Positions 9,067 to 17,936 are shown, numbered from the stretch's first letter. The stretch: 64,000 nucleotides of DNA from Saccharothrix sp. HUAS TT1 (GCF_040744945.1 NZ_CP160453.1:7874001-7938000); one strand, 5' to 3'. The notes: generated by a model from the sequence alone, not told the origin. Made by a program: numbers and translations.

Positions 9067-10287
9067 TCACCCCCGCGGCTCGCGCTCCTTCATGCCGACC
9101 ATCGCGAACCAGCCGCCGATCAGGCCGAGCACGCCGCACAGCAGCCACACCCCGTTGCCGAACGCGCCCCACGCCAGCACGCCGAGCGTCGGCCCGAGCG
9201 CCGAGCCGAGGCCGAACGTGGCCTGGTGCGTGCCCACGTAACGGCCGCGGACGGCGGCGGGGTACTTCGCCGGGTGCGCGAACATCGTCGGCCCGCTGAT
9301 CATCACGCCGAGCACGAACACCGCCGTGCTGACCACGATCACGACCGCGTGCGAACCGAGCCCGTAACCGGCCGCGCCGAAGCCCATCACCGCCGTGCCG
9401 GTCGCGCCCGCCGCCCAAGGGACCCAGTTCTTCACGTAGGACGTGATCTTCAGCTCCGACACGACCAGGATGACCGACGCCGTGGTGAGCACGATGCTGT
9501 AGAGCGCGGCCGGGTGGCCCTCGCTGGTGATCTTCAGCGGGAGCGCCACCACGTACTGCACGTAGATGAGGGTGCCGAGCAGGACCGACGCGAGGAAAGC
9601 CAGGTACCGGCCGTCGCGCAGCATCACCGCGTACGCCGACCGCTTCTGCTCGCCGGACTCGGCCTCCTCGTCGTCCTCCGGCGCGACGGTGGCGGGCAGC
9701 GTCAGCCGGGCCACCACCGCGTAGGCCAGCGCCGACACCGCGTCGAAGTAGAACAGCAGGTCCCAGTCGAGCAGGATCAACCCGGCCGCGATGAGCGGCG
9801 CGAGCGCGGCGCCGCCGTTGAGGGCGATGCGCATCATGGAGAACGCCATCACCCGGTGCTCGGCCGGCATCAGCTCGCTGAGCAGCACCGCGGCCGCCGG
9901 CCGGTAGCACTGGGTGGCCAGGCCCGCCGCGCCGATGGCGACCAGCAGCAGCCCGAACAGCTCCGGCGTGCTCAGCACCGGCATCACCGCGAGGACCGCG
10001 GCCGACGCCGTCATCGCGCCGACGATGGTGGCGCGCGGGCCGAGCCGGTGCACGAGCTCGCCGCCGAGCAGCGTGCCGAGCACGGCGCCCGCGCTGTAGC
10101 AGGTGAGCGCGATGCCCGCCTGGCCGATGGAGAACTGCCGCACCGTCAGGTACAGCACCAGGAACGTCTGCGCGAACGCGCCCACCTGGTTGATGAGCAC
10201 GCCACCCAGCAGGTAGCGGACCGGTGCGGGCGTGGCCCTGACACTGGCGAGCACGCCGCCCGGTCTACCCGCTTCCTTCGTGGTCAC
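9067..10287 (-). CDS. MFS transporter
   Basis: A 406-residue integral membrane protein with about 12 hydrophobic helices and a charged central loop near residues 185-205 (a DDEEAESGEQKR stretch), as in 12-helix drug or metabolite exporters. The motif LGGELVHRLGPRAT after helix 2 resembles the MFS motif A loop. The GTG start at 10287 is chosen because a GGGGAAG ribosome site lies 5 bases upstream. It is flanked by terminators on both sides, so it is probably transcribed alone. The substrate cannot be predicted. Confidence 0.85.
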   Translation of the reverse strand: MTTKEAGRPGGVLASVRATPAPVRYLLGGVLINQVGAFAQTFLVLYLTVRQFSIGQAGIALTCYSAGAVLGTLLGGELVHRLGPRATIVGAMTASAAVLAVMPVLSTPELFGLLLVAIGAAGLATQCYRPAAAVLLSELMPAEHRVMAFSMMRIALNGGAALAPLIAAGLILLDWDLLFYFDAVSALAYAVVARLTLPATVAPEDDEEAESGEQKRSAYAVMLRDGRYLAFLASVLLGTLIYVQYVVALPLKITSEGHPAALYSIVLTTASVILVVSELKITSYVKNWVPWAAGATGTAVMGFGAAGYGLGSHAVVIVVSTAVFVLGVMISGPTMFAHPAKYPAAVRGRYVGTHQATFGLGSALGPTLGVLAWGAFGNGVWLLCGVLGLIGGWFAMVGMKEREPRG

Positions 10288-10324
10288 AGAACTTCCCCGT
10301 CCGCCGCCGCCGATAGAGCCAGAT

Positions 10325-10356
10325 GGCGCCGGGGCGCGTTCGAGCGCCCCGGCGCC
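10325..10356 (-). terminator. Stem-loop terminator after PEP-mutase-like gene
   Basis: A perfect 13-bp GC stem (10325-10337 with 10344-10356) and 6-base loop sits between the PEP-mutase-like stop and the MFS start. Confidence 0.75.
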
Positions 10357-10418
10357 GTCAGTCCACCGGAGTCGGGCGTTGTCCGACAGGGTTGATCTGA
10401 CCTGGCGATCAATCGTCG

Positions 10419-11246
10419 TCAGCGGGCGAAGACGCCGTTCACCGCGCCGAAGTCGAGCGCGCCGTCCAGCTCCGCGTAGGTGCCCTTGTTCAGCACTTCC
10501 TCGGCCGCGCGGTGCGCGACGGAGTACGCGGCCTGGCTGACCGCCGTGCCGAGGCTGACCCGCCGCACGCCGACCGCCTCGAACTCGGCCACCGACGGCG
10601 CGCCGGGGCCCGCCATCACGTTGACCGGCAACGGCGACGCCTCGACCAGCTGCTTGAGCACGTCGAGGTCGACCAGGCCGGGCACGAACAGGCAGTCGGC
10701 GCCCGCCTCGGCGTAGGCCGCCGCACGGGCCAGCACGTCGGCCAGCCTGCCCTCGGGCTCGCCGACCTGGAACAGGAACACGTCGGTGCGCACGTTGAGC
10801 ACCAGCTCGGGCAGGCCGGCGCGCTCGGCCGCCTCCCGGGCCGCCCGCAGCCGGGCGGCCTGCTCCTCCGCGGTGAACAGCGGCACGCCGAAACCCTTGG
10901 AGTCCTCGACGTTCACGCCGACCGCGCCCGCGGCGATCACGGCCTCGACCGTGGCCGCGACGTCCTCGGGCGAGGCGCCGTAGCCGCCCTCGACGTCGGC
11001 CGTGACGGGCACGTCGACGGCCGCGGCGACCAGGCGCACCTGCTCGACCATCTCGTCGCGGGACAGGTTCTGCCCGTCCGCGCGGCCGAGCGACCACGAC
11101 ACGCCGCCGCTGGTGGTGGCGACCGCCTTCGCGCCGGCCCGCGCGATCAGGGCGGCGCTGCCCGCGTCCCACGCGTTGGGGAGCACCAGCACCCCGTCCG
11201 CGTGCAGGTCGCGCAGTAAGTCCGCCTTGGCCTTGTTGCTGTGCAT
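10419..11246 (-). CDS. Isocitrate lyase/PEP mutase family protein
   Basis: A 275-residue TIM barrel of the ICL/PEPM superfamily: PNAWDAGSA at the first loop, the metal-binding VTADVEGGYG, VGVNVEDSKG and NVRTDVF segments. Members split C-C bonds of 2-methylisocitrate-like or oxaloacetate-like acids, or form C-P bonds. The CKCGH lyase motif is absent, so it is not a classical isocitrate lyase; an oxaloacetate hydrolase-like or carboxyphosphonoenolpyruvate-like activity is possible. ATG at 11246 follows a GGAAAGGTG site; an upstream in-frame extension is unsupported. Confidence 0.85.
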   Translation of the reverse strand: MHSNKAKADLLRDLHADGVLVLPNAWDAGSAALIARAGAKAVATTSGGVSWSLGRADGQNLSRDEMVEQVRLVAAAVDVPVTADVEGGYGASPEDVAATVEAVIAAGAVGVNVEDSKGFGVPLFTAEEQAARLRAAREAAERAGLPELVLNVRTDVFLFQVGEPEGRLADVLARAAAYAEAGADCLFVPGLVDLDVLKQLVEASPLPVNVMAGPGAPSVAEFEAVGVRRVSLGTAVSQAAYSVAHRAAEEVLNKGTYAELDGALDFGAVNGVFAR

Positions 11247-11361
11247 GAAAACGTCACCTTTCCGACGACCGGGACTAGGGGGCGGCGAATCGTAACAGCG
11301 CCGGGTGACATGATCGGTGCAGTCGCCGCCGCCCGCCATCCGGGAGGTCCGGGCCGGGCCG

Positions 11362-12123
11362 TCAGCGGTTGGCGTCGTCCCTCGCCAGCCGCAGCCGGCC
11401 GAGCAGCAGCGCGCCGCCCGCCCAGCAGAGCATGGTGACCACCGAGGACGTCCGCGTCATCCCCGGCACCTCGCCCAGCAGCAGGAACGCCGCGCCCGAG
11501 CCGGGCAGCCGGTCGGCGATCGCGTCCAGCCACGCGTAGCCGAAGTTCGGCAGCATCAGCGGCAGCACCAGCATCAGCAGGAACACCGACACCAGGGCGC
11601 CCGCGGTGTTGCGCAGCAGGAAACCGAGGCCGACGGCCAGGGCCGCACCGGCCGCGAAGACGAACCCTGTGGCGCACAGCACTTCCAGCCCGCGGTCCCA
11701 GGGCAGGGCGAGCACCGGCTGCGCCGCGGTGAAGGCGGTGACCGCGGTGGCGGTCGCCAGCAGCACGCCGACGACCGTCGCCACCACCACCGCGACCGTG
11801 GCGCGGGCGGAGAAGAGCACCCCCCGCCGCGGTGTCCACTGCAGACTCGGCACGATGCCGCCGGTCGCGTAGTCGGACGTGACCGCGGTCAGCGCCAGGG
11901 CGAGCAGGGCGAACTGCGCGGGCATGGCGGCGAACCCGGACGCGGGCCAGGCCGGCGCGCCGGGGGTGGAATCGGCGTCGGAGGCCGCTTCCAGGCCCAT
12001 GATGACCCCGAAGCCCACCATCGCCGCGGTGGCCGCGGCCAGGAACCACCACGTGGCCTTCACCGTCCACAGCCGGGTCCACTCGGCGGCGCAGGTGCGG
12101 GCGTAGATCCGGGCGACCGTCAC
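11362..12123 (-). CDS. ABC transporter permease
   Basis: A 253-residue protein with about six membrane helices and a cytoplasmic N-terminus (ARTCAAEWTRLWTVKATWW), the pattern of ABC-2 type permeases found in bacteriocin-immunity and export systems. GTG at 12123 overlaps the ATPase stop (GTGA). It is the last gene of the DUF2975-XRE-ATPase-permease cassette and should form the membrane half of the exporter. Confidence 0.85.
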   Translation of the reverse strand: MTVARIYARTCAAEWTRLWTVKATWWFLAAATAAMVGFGVIMGLEAASDADSTPGAPAWPASGFAAMPAQFALLALALTAVTSDYATGGIVPSLQWTPRRGVLFSARATVAVVVATVVGVLLATATAVTAFTAAQPVLALPWDRGLEVLCATGFVFAAGAALAVGLGFLLRNTAGALVSVFLLMLVLPLMLPNFGYAWLDAIADRLPGSGAAFLLLGEVPGMTRTSSVVTMLCWAGGALLLGRLRLARDDANR

Positions 12124-13049
12124 CGCGCCACCTCGGCCGTCTCCGACTCGTGGCCGCGGTACTCGACGCTGCTGTTGGTCAGCTCCACGTAGGCATCCTC
12201 AAGGGACTGGCGCACCTCCGAGAGGTGGTGCAGCCGGATGTTCAGGGCGTGGGCGAGGGCGCCGACCGCCTCGGCGGTGCTGTCCTCGACCCGCAGCTCG
12301 CGGTCGTCGGCCCGGTGCGCCCGCAGACCGCGCTCCCGGAGCCCGGCCAGCAGCAGGTCCGGCTCGGGGCTGCCGACCCGCACCTGGACGTGCCCCAGCC
12401 CGCTCATGATCTCCTCGGTCGTCGCGTCGGCGATCAGCCGGCCGCGGCCGATCACCACCAGCCGGTCGGCGACCTGCTCCATCTCGCTCATCAGGTGGCT
12501 GGACACCAGCACGGTGCGCCCCTCGTCGGCGAGCTGCCGCAGCAGGCCGCGGATCCACCGGACGCCGTCCAGGTCGAGGCCGTTGATCGGCTCGTCGAAC
12601 AGCAGCACGCCCGGGTCGCCGATCAGCGCCGCCGCGATCCCGAGCCGCTGCCGCATGCCCAGCGAGTAGCCCTTGATCCGGCGGCGGGCCGCGCGGCCGA
12701 GGCCGACCCGCTCGATCACCTCCTCCACCCGGCGGCGCGGGATGCCGTTCGTCCGGGCGGCCACCCTGAGGTGCGCGCGCCCGGTGCGGCCGTGGTGGGT
12801 GAGGCCGGGGTCGAGCAGCGCGCCGACCTCGCGCAGCGGCTCGGCGAACGACGCGTACGGCCGCCCGTTCACCAGGGCGGCGCCCGAGGTGGGCCGGTCG
12901 AGGCCGAGCACCACCCGCATGGTGGTGGACTTGCCCGCGCCGTTCGGCCCGAGGAACCCGGTGACCTTGCCCGGCTCGACCGTGAAGCTCAGGTCGTCCA
13001 CGGCGAGGACGTCGCCGTAGCGCCTGGTCAACCCGCGCACCTCGATCAC
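12120..13049 (-). CDS. ABC transporter ATP-binding protein
   Basis: A 309-residue ATPase with Walker A GPNGAGKST (34-42), signature YSLGMRQRLGIA, Walker B VLLFDEPINGLD and the H-loop VSSH. It belongs to the BcrA/DRA-type ATPases with a C-terminal extension of about 90 residues. GTG at 13049 is preferred over an upstream start because it overlaps the XRE stop (GTGA) and has GAGGGGG before it. It powers the adjacent permease; drug or lantibiotic export or membrane stress defence is inference from family context. Confidence 0.95.
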   Translation of the reverse strand: MIEVRGLTRRYGDVLAVDDLSFTVEPGKVTGFLGPNGAGKSTTMRVVLGLDRPTSGAALVNGRPYASFAEPLREVGALLDPGLTHHGRTGRAHLRVAARTNGIPRRRVEEVIERVGLGRAARRRIKGYSLGMRQRLGIAAALIGDPGVLLFDEPINGLDLDGVRWIRGLLRQLADEGRTVLVSSHLMSEMEQVADRLVVIGRGRLIADATTEEIMSGLGHVQVRVGSPEPDLLLAGLRERGLRAHRADDRELRVEDSTAEAVGALAHALNIRLHHLSEVRQSLEDAYVELTNSSVEYRGHESETAEVAR

Positions 13050-13282
13050 CGGTCCCCCTCGACGCCTGCGTCGTCGTCCTCGTCCACCCACTCCAGCAGG
13101 TCGCCCGGCTGGCACTCCAGCACCCGGCACATGGCTTCGAGGGTGCTGAAGCGGACCGCCTTGGCGCGGCCGTTCTTCAGCACGGCCACGTTCGACGGGG
13201 TGAGGCCGATCCGCTCGGCGAACTCGCCGACGCTCATCTTGCGCTTGGCCAGCTCGACGTCGATGCGCACGATGATCGGCAT
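13046..13282 (-). CDS. XRE/Cro-family small transcriptional regulator (YozG-like)
   Basis: A 78-residue protein that is almost entirely one helix-turn-helix (about residues 14-62, VGEFAERIGLTPSNVAVLKNG), with an acidic tail. This compact regulator type typically accompanies DUF2975 membrane proteins. ATG overlaps the DUF2975 stop (ATGA). The direct repeat over the cassette promoter (13781-13810) is a likely binding site, giving autoregulation. Confidence 0.9.
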   Translation of the reverse strand: MPIIVRIDVELAKRKMSVGEFAERIGLTPSNVAVLKNGRAKAVRFSTLEAMCRVLECQPGDLLEWVDEDDDAGVEGDR

Positions 13283-13761
13283 CAGATCACCGATTCCATG
13301 TCGGTCCGCAGCGTGGTGGCCTGGCGCAGCAGCGCCCGCATCACCACCATCAGCAGACCCAGCACGGTCAGCCCGACCGAGAGCAGGAACAGCAGGAGGG
13401 GCAGCCCGGGGTCGTCCGCGTTGAAGCCGACGTAGAGGAAGACCACCTGGAACACGACCCACGCCGCGCCGATCGCCCACACGATGGCGTCCACCCACCG
13501 CAGGGACGCCTCGCTGAAGATCCGGTCCTTCTTGACCAGCGTGAGCAACTTCCAGGTGGCCACCACGACGACCTGGACGCACAGCACCCAGAAGACGGAG
13601 ACGGCGGTCAGCGGCCACCTGAGGTGGGCCATCTCCGGGGACTCCCGCGCCATGTGGGCGAACTGCCCCGGCAGCGACATGACCTGGAACAGCACCAGGA
13701 CCCCGAACAGCAACACGAGGAACACCCGGAGCGCCGCCACCGCTCGATGCGTTGTAACCAT
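13282..13761 (-). CDS. DUF2975-domain membrane protein
   Basis: A 159-residue protein with four predicted membrane helices and the conserved cytoplasmic loop KKDRIFSEASLRWVD between helices 2 and 3, typical of DUF2975. Its function is unknown; the family is usually encoded beside a YozG-like XRE regulator, as here, and may act as a membrane sensor or antagonist. It is the first gene of the four-gene cassette and the ATG lies just where transcription should start, so the mRNA is probably leaderless. Confidence 0.9.
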   Translation of the reverse strand: MVTTHRAVAALRVFLVLLFGVLVLFQVMSLPGQFAHMARESPEMAHLRWPLTAVSVFWVLCVQVVVVATWKLLTLVKKDRIFSEASLRWVDAIVWAIGAAWVVFQVVFLYVGFNADDPGLPLLLFLLSVGLTVLGLLMVVMRALLRQATTLRTDMESVI

Positions 13762-13768
13762 GTGATCG

Positions 13769-13797
13769 AGTATCGCTTGCTACCTATCGAAAGTCAA
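13769..13797 (-). promoter_or_regulatory. Sigma-70-type promoter of the DUF2975 cassette (leaderless)
   Basis: On the minus strand TTGACT (13797-13792) and GATACT (13774-13769) are separated by exactly 17 bases. Only 7 bases separate the -10 from the ATG at 13761, so the transcript should begin at or next to the start codon; no ribosome site is present. Confidence 0.75.
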
Positions 13798-13810
13798 TCG
13801 GTACCTATCG
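13781..13810. promoter_or_regulatory. Direct-repeat operator CGATAGGTA x2
   Basis: CGATAGGTA (minus strand) occurs at 13789-13781, inside the promoter spacer, and again at 13810-13802, just upstream of the -35. The 21-bp period is two helical turns, suiting two dimers on one DNA face. The XRE protein of the cassette is the obvious candidate; that is inference. Confidence 0.6.
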
Positions 13811-13861
13811 CGTGACGGTAGCTCACTCACCGTCACGCCGATCCTGCGGCGATCACCGCAC

Positions 13862-16800
13862 TTGTGCGTGGCCGCCCACCCGGCCACCCGCGACGATCAC
13901 GGGGTGGAGGGCCGCGCGGCAGCCGCACCGGACGGCGGGGGGCCGACCCCCCGGGACGTCGTCGCGCGGGTGCTCGACGGGCCGTCGGCGGGCGCCGGTT
14001 TCCTGGTGGCCGAGGACGTGCTGCTGACGTGCGCGCACGTCGCGGGCCGGGTCGGGGACGCCGTGCGGCTGCGGTTCACCGGGGTCGAGGTCGCCGGGGT
14101 GGTGGTCCGCGCCGGGGACGACGACGTGGCGGTCGTCCGGCTGGCCGCGCCGGCGCCCGGCGTGCCGGTGCTCGCGCTGGGCGAACCGGTGCGCGGCAAC
14201 GGGTTCGCCTGCTACGGCTTCCCCGGCCGGGACGGTCGCAACGGCTACGGCGTGGTGGCCGACGCCACCGGCGGCGGCAGGCTCCAGCTGCGCGGGGCGA
14301 ACGACGTCACCCGCGGCTACAGCGGCTCGCCCGTCGTGGACGAGCGGACCGGTCTGGTCGTCGGCATGGTCACCGAGGTGGCCGCCACCGACCGGCTGGG
14401 CCGCGGGTCCGGGATCGCGTACGCCGCGCCCGGCGCGGTGCTGCGGGACGCCTGGCCGGACCTCGCGCTGGACGAGCGGTGCCCGTACCGGGGGCTGGAG
14501 CCGTTCGAGGCCGAGCACGCGGGCTGGTTCGCGGGCCGGGACCACGCGGTGGCCCGGGTGGTGGGCGCGCTGGCCTCGCGACCGCCCGTGCTGCTGCTGC
14601 TCGGCCCGTCCGGCGCGGGCAAGTCGTCGCTGGTGCGGGCCGGGGTGGCGCCCGCCCTGGCGGCCGGCGCGGTGCCGGGCTCGGACCGGTGGCGGGTGAC
14701 CGTGACGCGGCCGGGCGGCGACCTGGACGGCGACCTGGTGGTGGTCGACCAGTTCGAGGAGGTCCTGCTGGACGGCGGCGCGGCGGAGCTGGACCGGGTC
14801 CGCGGGCTCGCGCCGGCCGTCGGGCTGGTCCTGGTGCTGCGGGACGACTTCTACCCCGTGCTCGCCGCCGCCGCGCCGGACCTGCTGGACGCCGCGACCG
14901 TGGTGAACGTGCCCGCGTCGCTCACCCGCGACGAGCTGGTGGACATCGTCGCGGCGCCCGCCCGCGCCGTCGGGCTGACGTGCCAGGACGCGCTGCCCGA
15001 GCGGATCGCCGCCGACGCCCTGGGCGGTGCGCGCCGCGCGCCGGTCACCGTGCTGCCGCTGCTGGAGGTGGCGTTGCGGGAGCTGTGGGAGCGGCGGTCC
15101 GGCTCGACGCTCACCCACGAGGCTTACGAGCGCATCGGCGGCATCGCGGGCAGCCTCGTCGGCTGGTGCGCGGACGCCGTGCGGACGCTGCCGACGGACC
15201 GGCACCGCACAGCCGCCCGGCACGTCCTGACCGCCCTGGTGCGCCCCGAGGACACCGCTCGCGCCATCCCCGCCGTGCGCCGCGCCCGCCCGCTCGCCGA
15301 GCTGCGCGAGCTGGCCGGTGACGACGACGTGGTGGACGAGGTGCTGGCCGCGCTGACCGGGCGGCGGATCGTCACCACCCGCAGGCCGGCCGACGACGTG
15401 CCGGTCGCCGAGCTGGTGCACGACCGGCTGATCGCCGTCTGGGACGCCCTGGCCGACTGGGTGCGCGAGGAGCGCGACTTCCACGTGTGGGTGGAGCTGG
15501 CCGAGGACCGCCACCGGCTGTGGACCGCGACCGGCGACAGCGAGGACCTGTTGCAGGGCAGGGAACTGGCCGACGGCGTCCACCACGCCCGGACGCGCCG
15601 GCTGCCCGCGGCGGCGGCCGGGGTGCTGCGGGCGAGCACGCGCCGGGCGGAGCGCTCGGCCCGCGTGCGCCGGGCGGTGACGGCGGTGTTCGCCCTGCTC
15701 GCGGTGATCGCGACGGTGGCCGCGGTCTTCGCGGCCTACAACGTCGTGCGGCTGGAGCGGGAGCACGCCATCGGGCTGTCCCGGCAGTTGGCCGCGCAGA
15801 GCCGCGCGCTGGCCGGGACGGAGCCGCTGACCGCGCGCCGGCTCGCCGCCGCCGCGTGGCGCGTCGACCCGACCGCCGAAGCCCGCGCCGCCGTGGTCGA
15901 GCTGGTGCGCGAGCAGGAGGGCGTGCTGGTCGGGCACGCGGGCGGGGTCCGGTCGGTCGCGTTCAGCCGGGACGGCGCGCTGCTGCTGTCGGCCGGCGAC
16001 GACGGCACGGTGCGGACGTGGCACGTGCTGACCGGGCGACCCGGCGCGGTGCTGCGCGGCCACCTGGGCCGGGTCAACGCCGTCGCGGGCGGACCGGGCG
16101 CGGTCATCGCGTCGGCCGGTGAGGACGGCACGGTCCGCCGCTGGGACACCGTGACCGGCAGCCAGGTCGGCGAACCCCTCGTCGGCCACTCGGGGCCGGT
16201 GCTGTCGGTCGCGTTCAGCGCCGGTGGCGACCGGGTCGCGTCCGGCGGCGAGGACCACGCCGTCCGGCTCTGGGACGCCCGGACCGGCGCGGCGGGCCCG
16301 GTGCTGCGCGGGCACACCGACCCGGTGACGGCGGTGGCGTTCCACCACGACGGGCAGGTGGTCGCGTCGGGTGACGCGGGCGCCGCATCGCGGACGTGGG
16401 ACGCCGCCGACGGCGAACCGCTGCACGCGGACCGGCCGGACGAGCCGTGGCAGTCGGCGCGCTCGGTCGTGCACGACGGGACCGGCGCCATCGTCGTGCG
16501 CAACGACGGAACCGTGCGGTGGACCGGGGTGTCGGGGCACGTCGCGGTGGAGGACGACGTCAAGGTGGTGTCCGCCGCCTTCTCCCCGTTCGGCGACGTG
16601 GTGGCGACCGGGTCGTGGAACAACGTGGTCAGGCTCTGGGACCGGACCACCGGGAGCCCGCTCGGAACGCCACTGACCGGGCACGTCGACGTGGTGGAGT
16701 CGGTGGCGTTCCACCCCGGCGGGTGGCTGCTGGCGTCGGCGGGCCGGGACGGGACGATCCGCCTGTGGGACCCGGACGAGGGCGTGCCGACCACCGGCCG

Positions 16801-17725
16801 GGGCCGCGCCGCCGACGTGGGGGGCCTGGCGTTCAGCCCGGACGGCACGCGCCTGGCCGTCGCCACCGGCGCCGAGGTCGTCCAGTGGGACTCGGCCACC
16901 GGCCGCGCCGCGGCCCCGCCGATCCCGTCCCGGGGCACGGCCGTCGCCTACAGCCCGGACGGGACCCGCCTGGCCACCGGCGACGGCGGCGCGGCGCGGA
17001 TCTGGCACGCCGCCACCGGGCAGCCGGCCGCGCCGCCGATGGGCGGGCACCGGGGTGAGGTCGCCGACCTGGCGTTCACCTCGCCCACCCGACTGGCCAC
17101 AGTGGACCTGAGTCGGCGGGTCCGGCTCTGGGACACCGGGACGGGCGCGCTGGTCGCCGAGCCGGACTCCGGGGACGACCTGGGCAACGACCACCTGGCG
17201 GTGAGCGCGGACGGCGCCCGGCTCGCCTCCGCCGGCGGCGACCGGGTGCGCGTGTGGGACGCGACGACCGGCGAGCAGGTGGGTGGGCCGCTGGTCGTGC
17301 CCGGCGGCGTGGTGGCGTTGGCGTACCGGGGGAACGACCTCCTGGTGCTGGACGGCCAGGGCGGCCTGACCCGCCACACCCGGTCGGGGGACGTCGGCCG
17401 CGTCGCGGACCTCCGCGTCCCGTGGTCCGCGGGTGCGCTCGGTCCGGACCACGTGGCGCTCGCCTACTTCGAGGACCGCCTCCACGTCCGCACCCTCCGC
17501 CAATCGCCGGTCGTGACGCTGGAGGTGCGGCTGGAGGCGGACCTGGGGGCGACCGCGTTCAGCCCGGACGGCCGCTTGCTGGCCCTCGGCCTGCGCGGCG
17601 GCGCGATCCGCGTCGTCGACCTGGTCGTCGCCGACGACGCCCTGTGCCGCCGGTTCGGCCTGCCCACGGCGGAGGAGTGGCGGCGCTTCGCGCCCGACGA
17701 CCGGCGACCCGAGACCTGCGAATAG
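13862..17725 (+). CDS. Trypsin-like protease / nSTAND NTPase / WD40 repeat protein
   Basis: A protein of about 1287 residues with four parts. Residues 40-195 form a trypsin-like serine protease with catalytic His59 (LLTCAHV), Asp88 (DDDVAVV) and Ser154 (GYSGSP). Residues 207-500 form an nSTAND1-type NTPase starting at CPYRGLEPF, with Walker A GPSGAGKS (248-255) and Walker B VVVDQFEE. A membrane helix lies near 604-626. From about 685 to 1265 there are some 13-14 WD40 repeats, enough for two propellers. The order suggests that WD40 sensing drives NTPase assembly and protease activation, a layout used in bacterial signalling and conflict systems. The start is uncertain (TTG 13862, GTG 13868 or GTG 13904; none has a good ribosome site). 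Confidence 0.9.
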   Translation: MCVAAHPATRDDHGVEGRAAAAPDGGGPTPRDVVARVLDGPSAGAGFLVAEDVLLTCAHVAGRVGDAVRLRFTGVEVAGVVVRAGDDDVAVVRLAAPAPGVPVLALGEPVRGNGFACYGFPGRDGRNGYGVVADATGGGRLQLRGANDVTRGYSGSPVVDERTGLVVGMVTEVAATDRLGRGSGIAYAAPGAVLRDAWPDLALDERCPYRGLEPFEAEHAGWFAGRDHAVARVVGALASRPPVLLLLGPSGAGKSSLVRAGVAPALAAGAVPGSDRWRVTVTRPGGDLDGDLVVVDQFEEVLLDGGAAELDRVRGLAPAVGLVLVLRDDFYPVLAAAAPDLLDAATVVNVPASLTRDELVDIVAAPARAVGLTCQDALPERIAADALGGARRAPVTVLPLLEVALRELWERRSGSTLTHEAYERIGGIAGSLVGWCADAVRTLPTDRHRTAARHVLTALVRPEDTARAIPAVRRARPLAELRELAGDDDVVDEVLAALTGRRIVTTRRPADDVPVAELVHDRLIAVWDALADWVREERDFHVWVELAEDRHRLWTATGDSEDLLQGRELADGVHHARTRRLPAAAAGVLRASTRRAERSARVRRAVTAVFALLAVIATVAAVFAAYNVVRLEREHAIGLSRQLAAQSRALAGTEPLTARRLAAAAWRVDPTAEARAAVVELVREQEGVLVGHAGGVRSVAFSRDGALLLSAGDDGTVRTWHVLTGRPGAVLRGHLGRVNAVAGGPGAVIASAGEDGTVRRWDTVTGSQVGEPLVGHSGPVLSVAFSAGGDRVASGGEDHAVRLWDARTGAAGPVLRGHTDPVTAVAFHHDGQVVASGDAGAASRTWDAADGEPLHADRPDEPWQSARSVVHDGTGAIVVRNDGTVRWTGVSGHVAVEDDVKVVSAAFSPFGDVVATGSWNNVVRLWDRTTGSPLGTPLTGHVDVVESVAFHPGGWLLASAGRDGTIRLWDPDEGVPTTGRGRAADVGGLAFSPDGTRLAVATGAEVVQWDSATGRAAAPPIPSRGTAVAYSPDGTRLATGDGGAARIWHAATGQPAAPPMGGHRGEVADLAFTSPTRLATVDLSRRVRLWDTGTGALVAEPDSGDDLGNDHLAVSADGARLASAGGDRVRVWDATTGEQVGGPLVVPGGVVALAYRGNDLLVLDGQGGLTRHTRSGDVGRVADLRVPWSAGALGPDHVALAYFEDRLHVRTLRQSPVVTLEVRLEADLGATAFSPDGRLLALGLRGGAIRVVDLVVADDALCRRFGLPTAEEWRRFAPDDRRPETCE

Positions 17726-17771
17726 CCCCGACCGGCCGCCGACAACGGCCGGGAGCACCGCGCCGAACCCG

Positions 17772-17810
17772 TTCGAAAGCATTCGAAAGTCGAATGCGGT
17801 CGAATTCGAA
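17772..17810. promoter_or_regulatory. TTCGAA half-site cluster upstream of GH6 cellulase
   Basis: TTCGAA occurs at 17772, 17782 and 17805, with further TCGAAT/TCGAA copies between. The stretch from 17769 matches the one upstream of the GH12 cellulase (48477) at 17 of 20 positions. It lies 169-207 bases before the GH6 start. A shared regulator is inferred. Confidence 0.5.
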
Positions 17811-17922
17811 AAAGGTGAGCATTCCACTCGGGCTTCCGCCCGGTCTGGAATATCCGACGCATTGATCCATTGCTCGCGAAAACTCTTCACGGCCCGTCAC
17901 TTCCCTGCTACGGTCCGATTTC

Positions 17923-17936
17923 CGGAAGCGTTCCCG
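17923..17936. promoter_or_regulatory. Degenerate LacI-type operator before GH6
   Basis: CGGAAGCGTTCCCG matches the CebR/CelR consensus TGGGAGCGCTCCCA at 10 of 14 positions and lies 43 bases upstream of the cellulase ATG. It is too degenerate to be certain. Confidence 0.35.

Noticed and set aside
13853..17890. Very long antisense open frame (about 1345 codons) opposite the trypsin-STAND gene
   Set aside because: His/Arg/Gly-rich composition typical of GC-rich antisense frames, no ribosome site and no domain; the plus-strand frame has clear motifs.
17923..17936. A true CebR box before the GH6 gene
   Set aside because: Only 10 of 14 bases match, so it is listed with low confidence and not as a finding.
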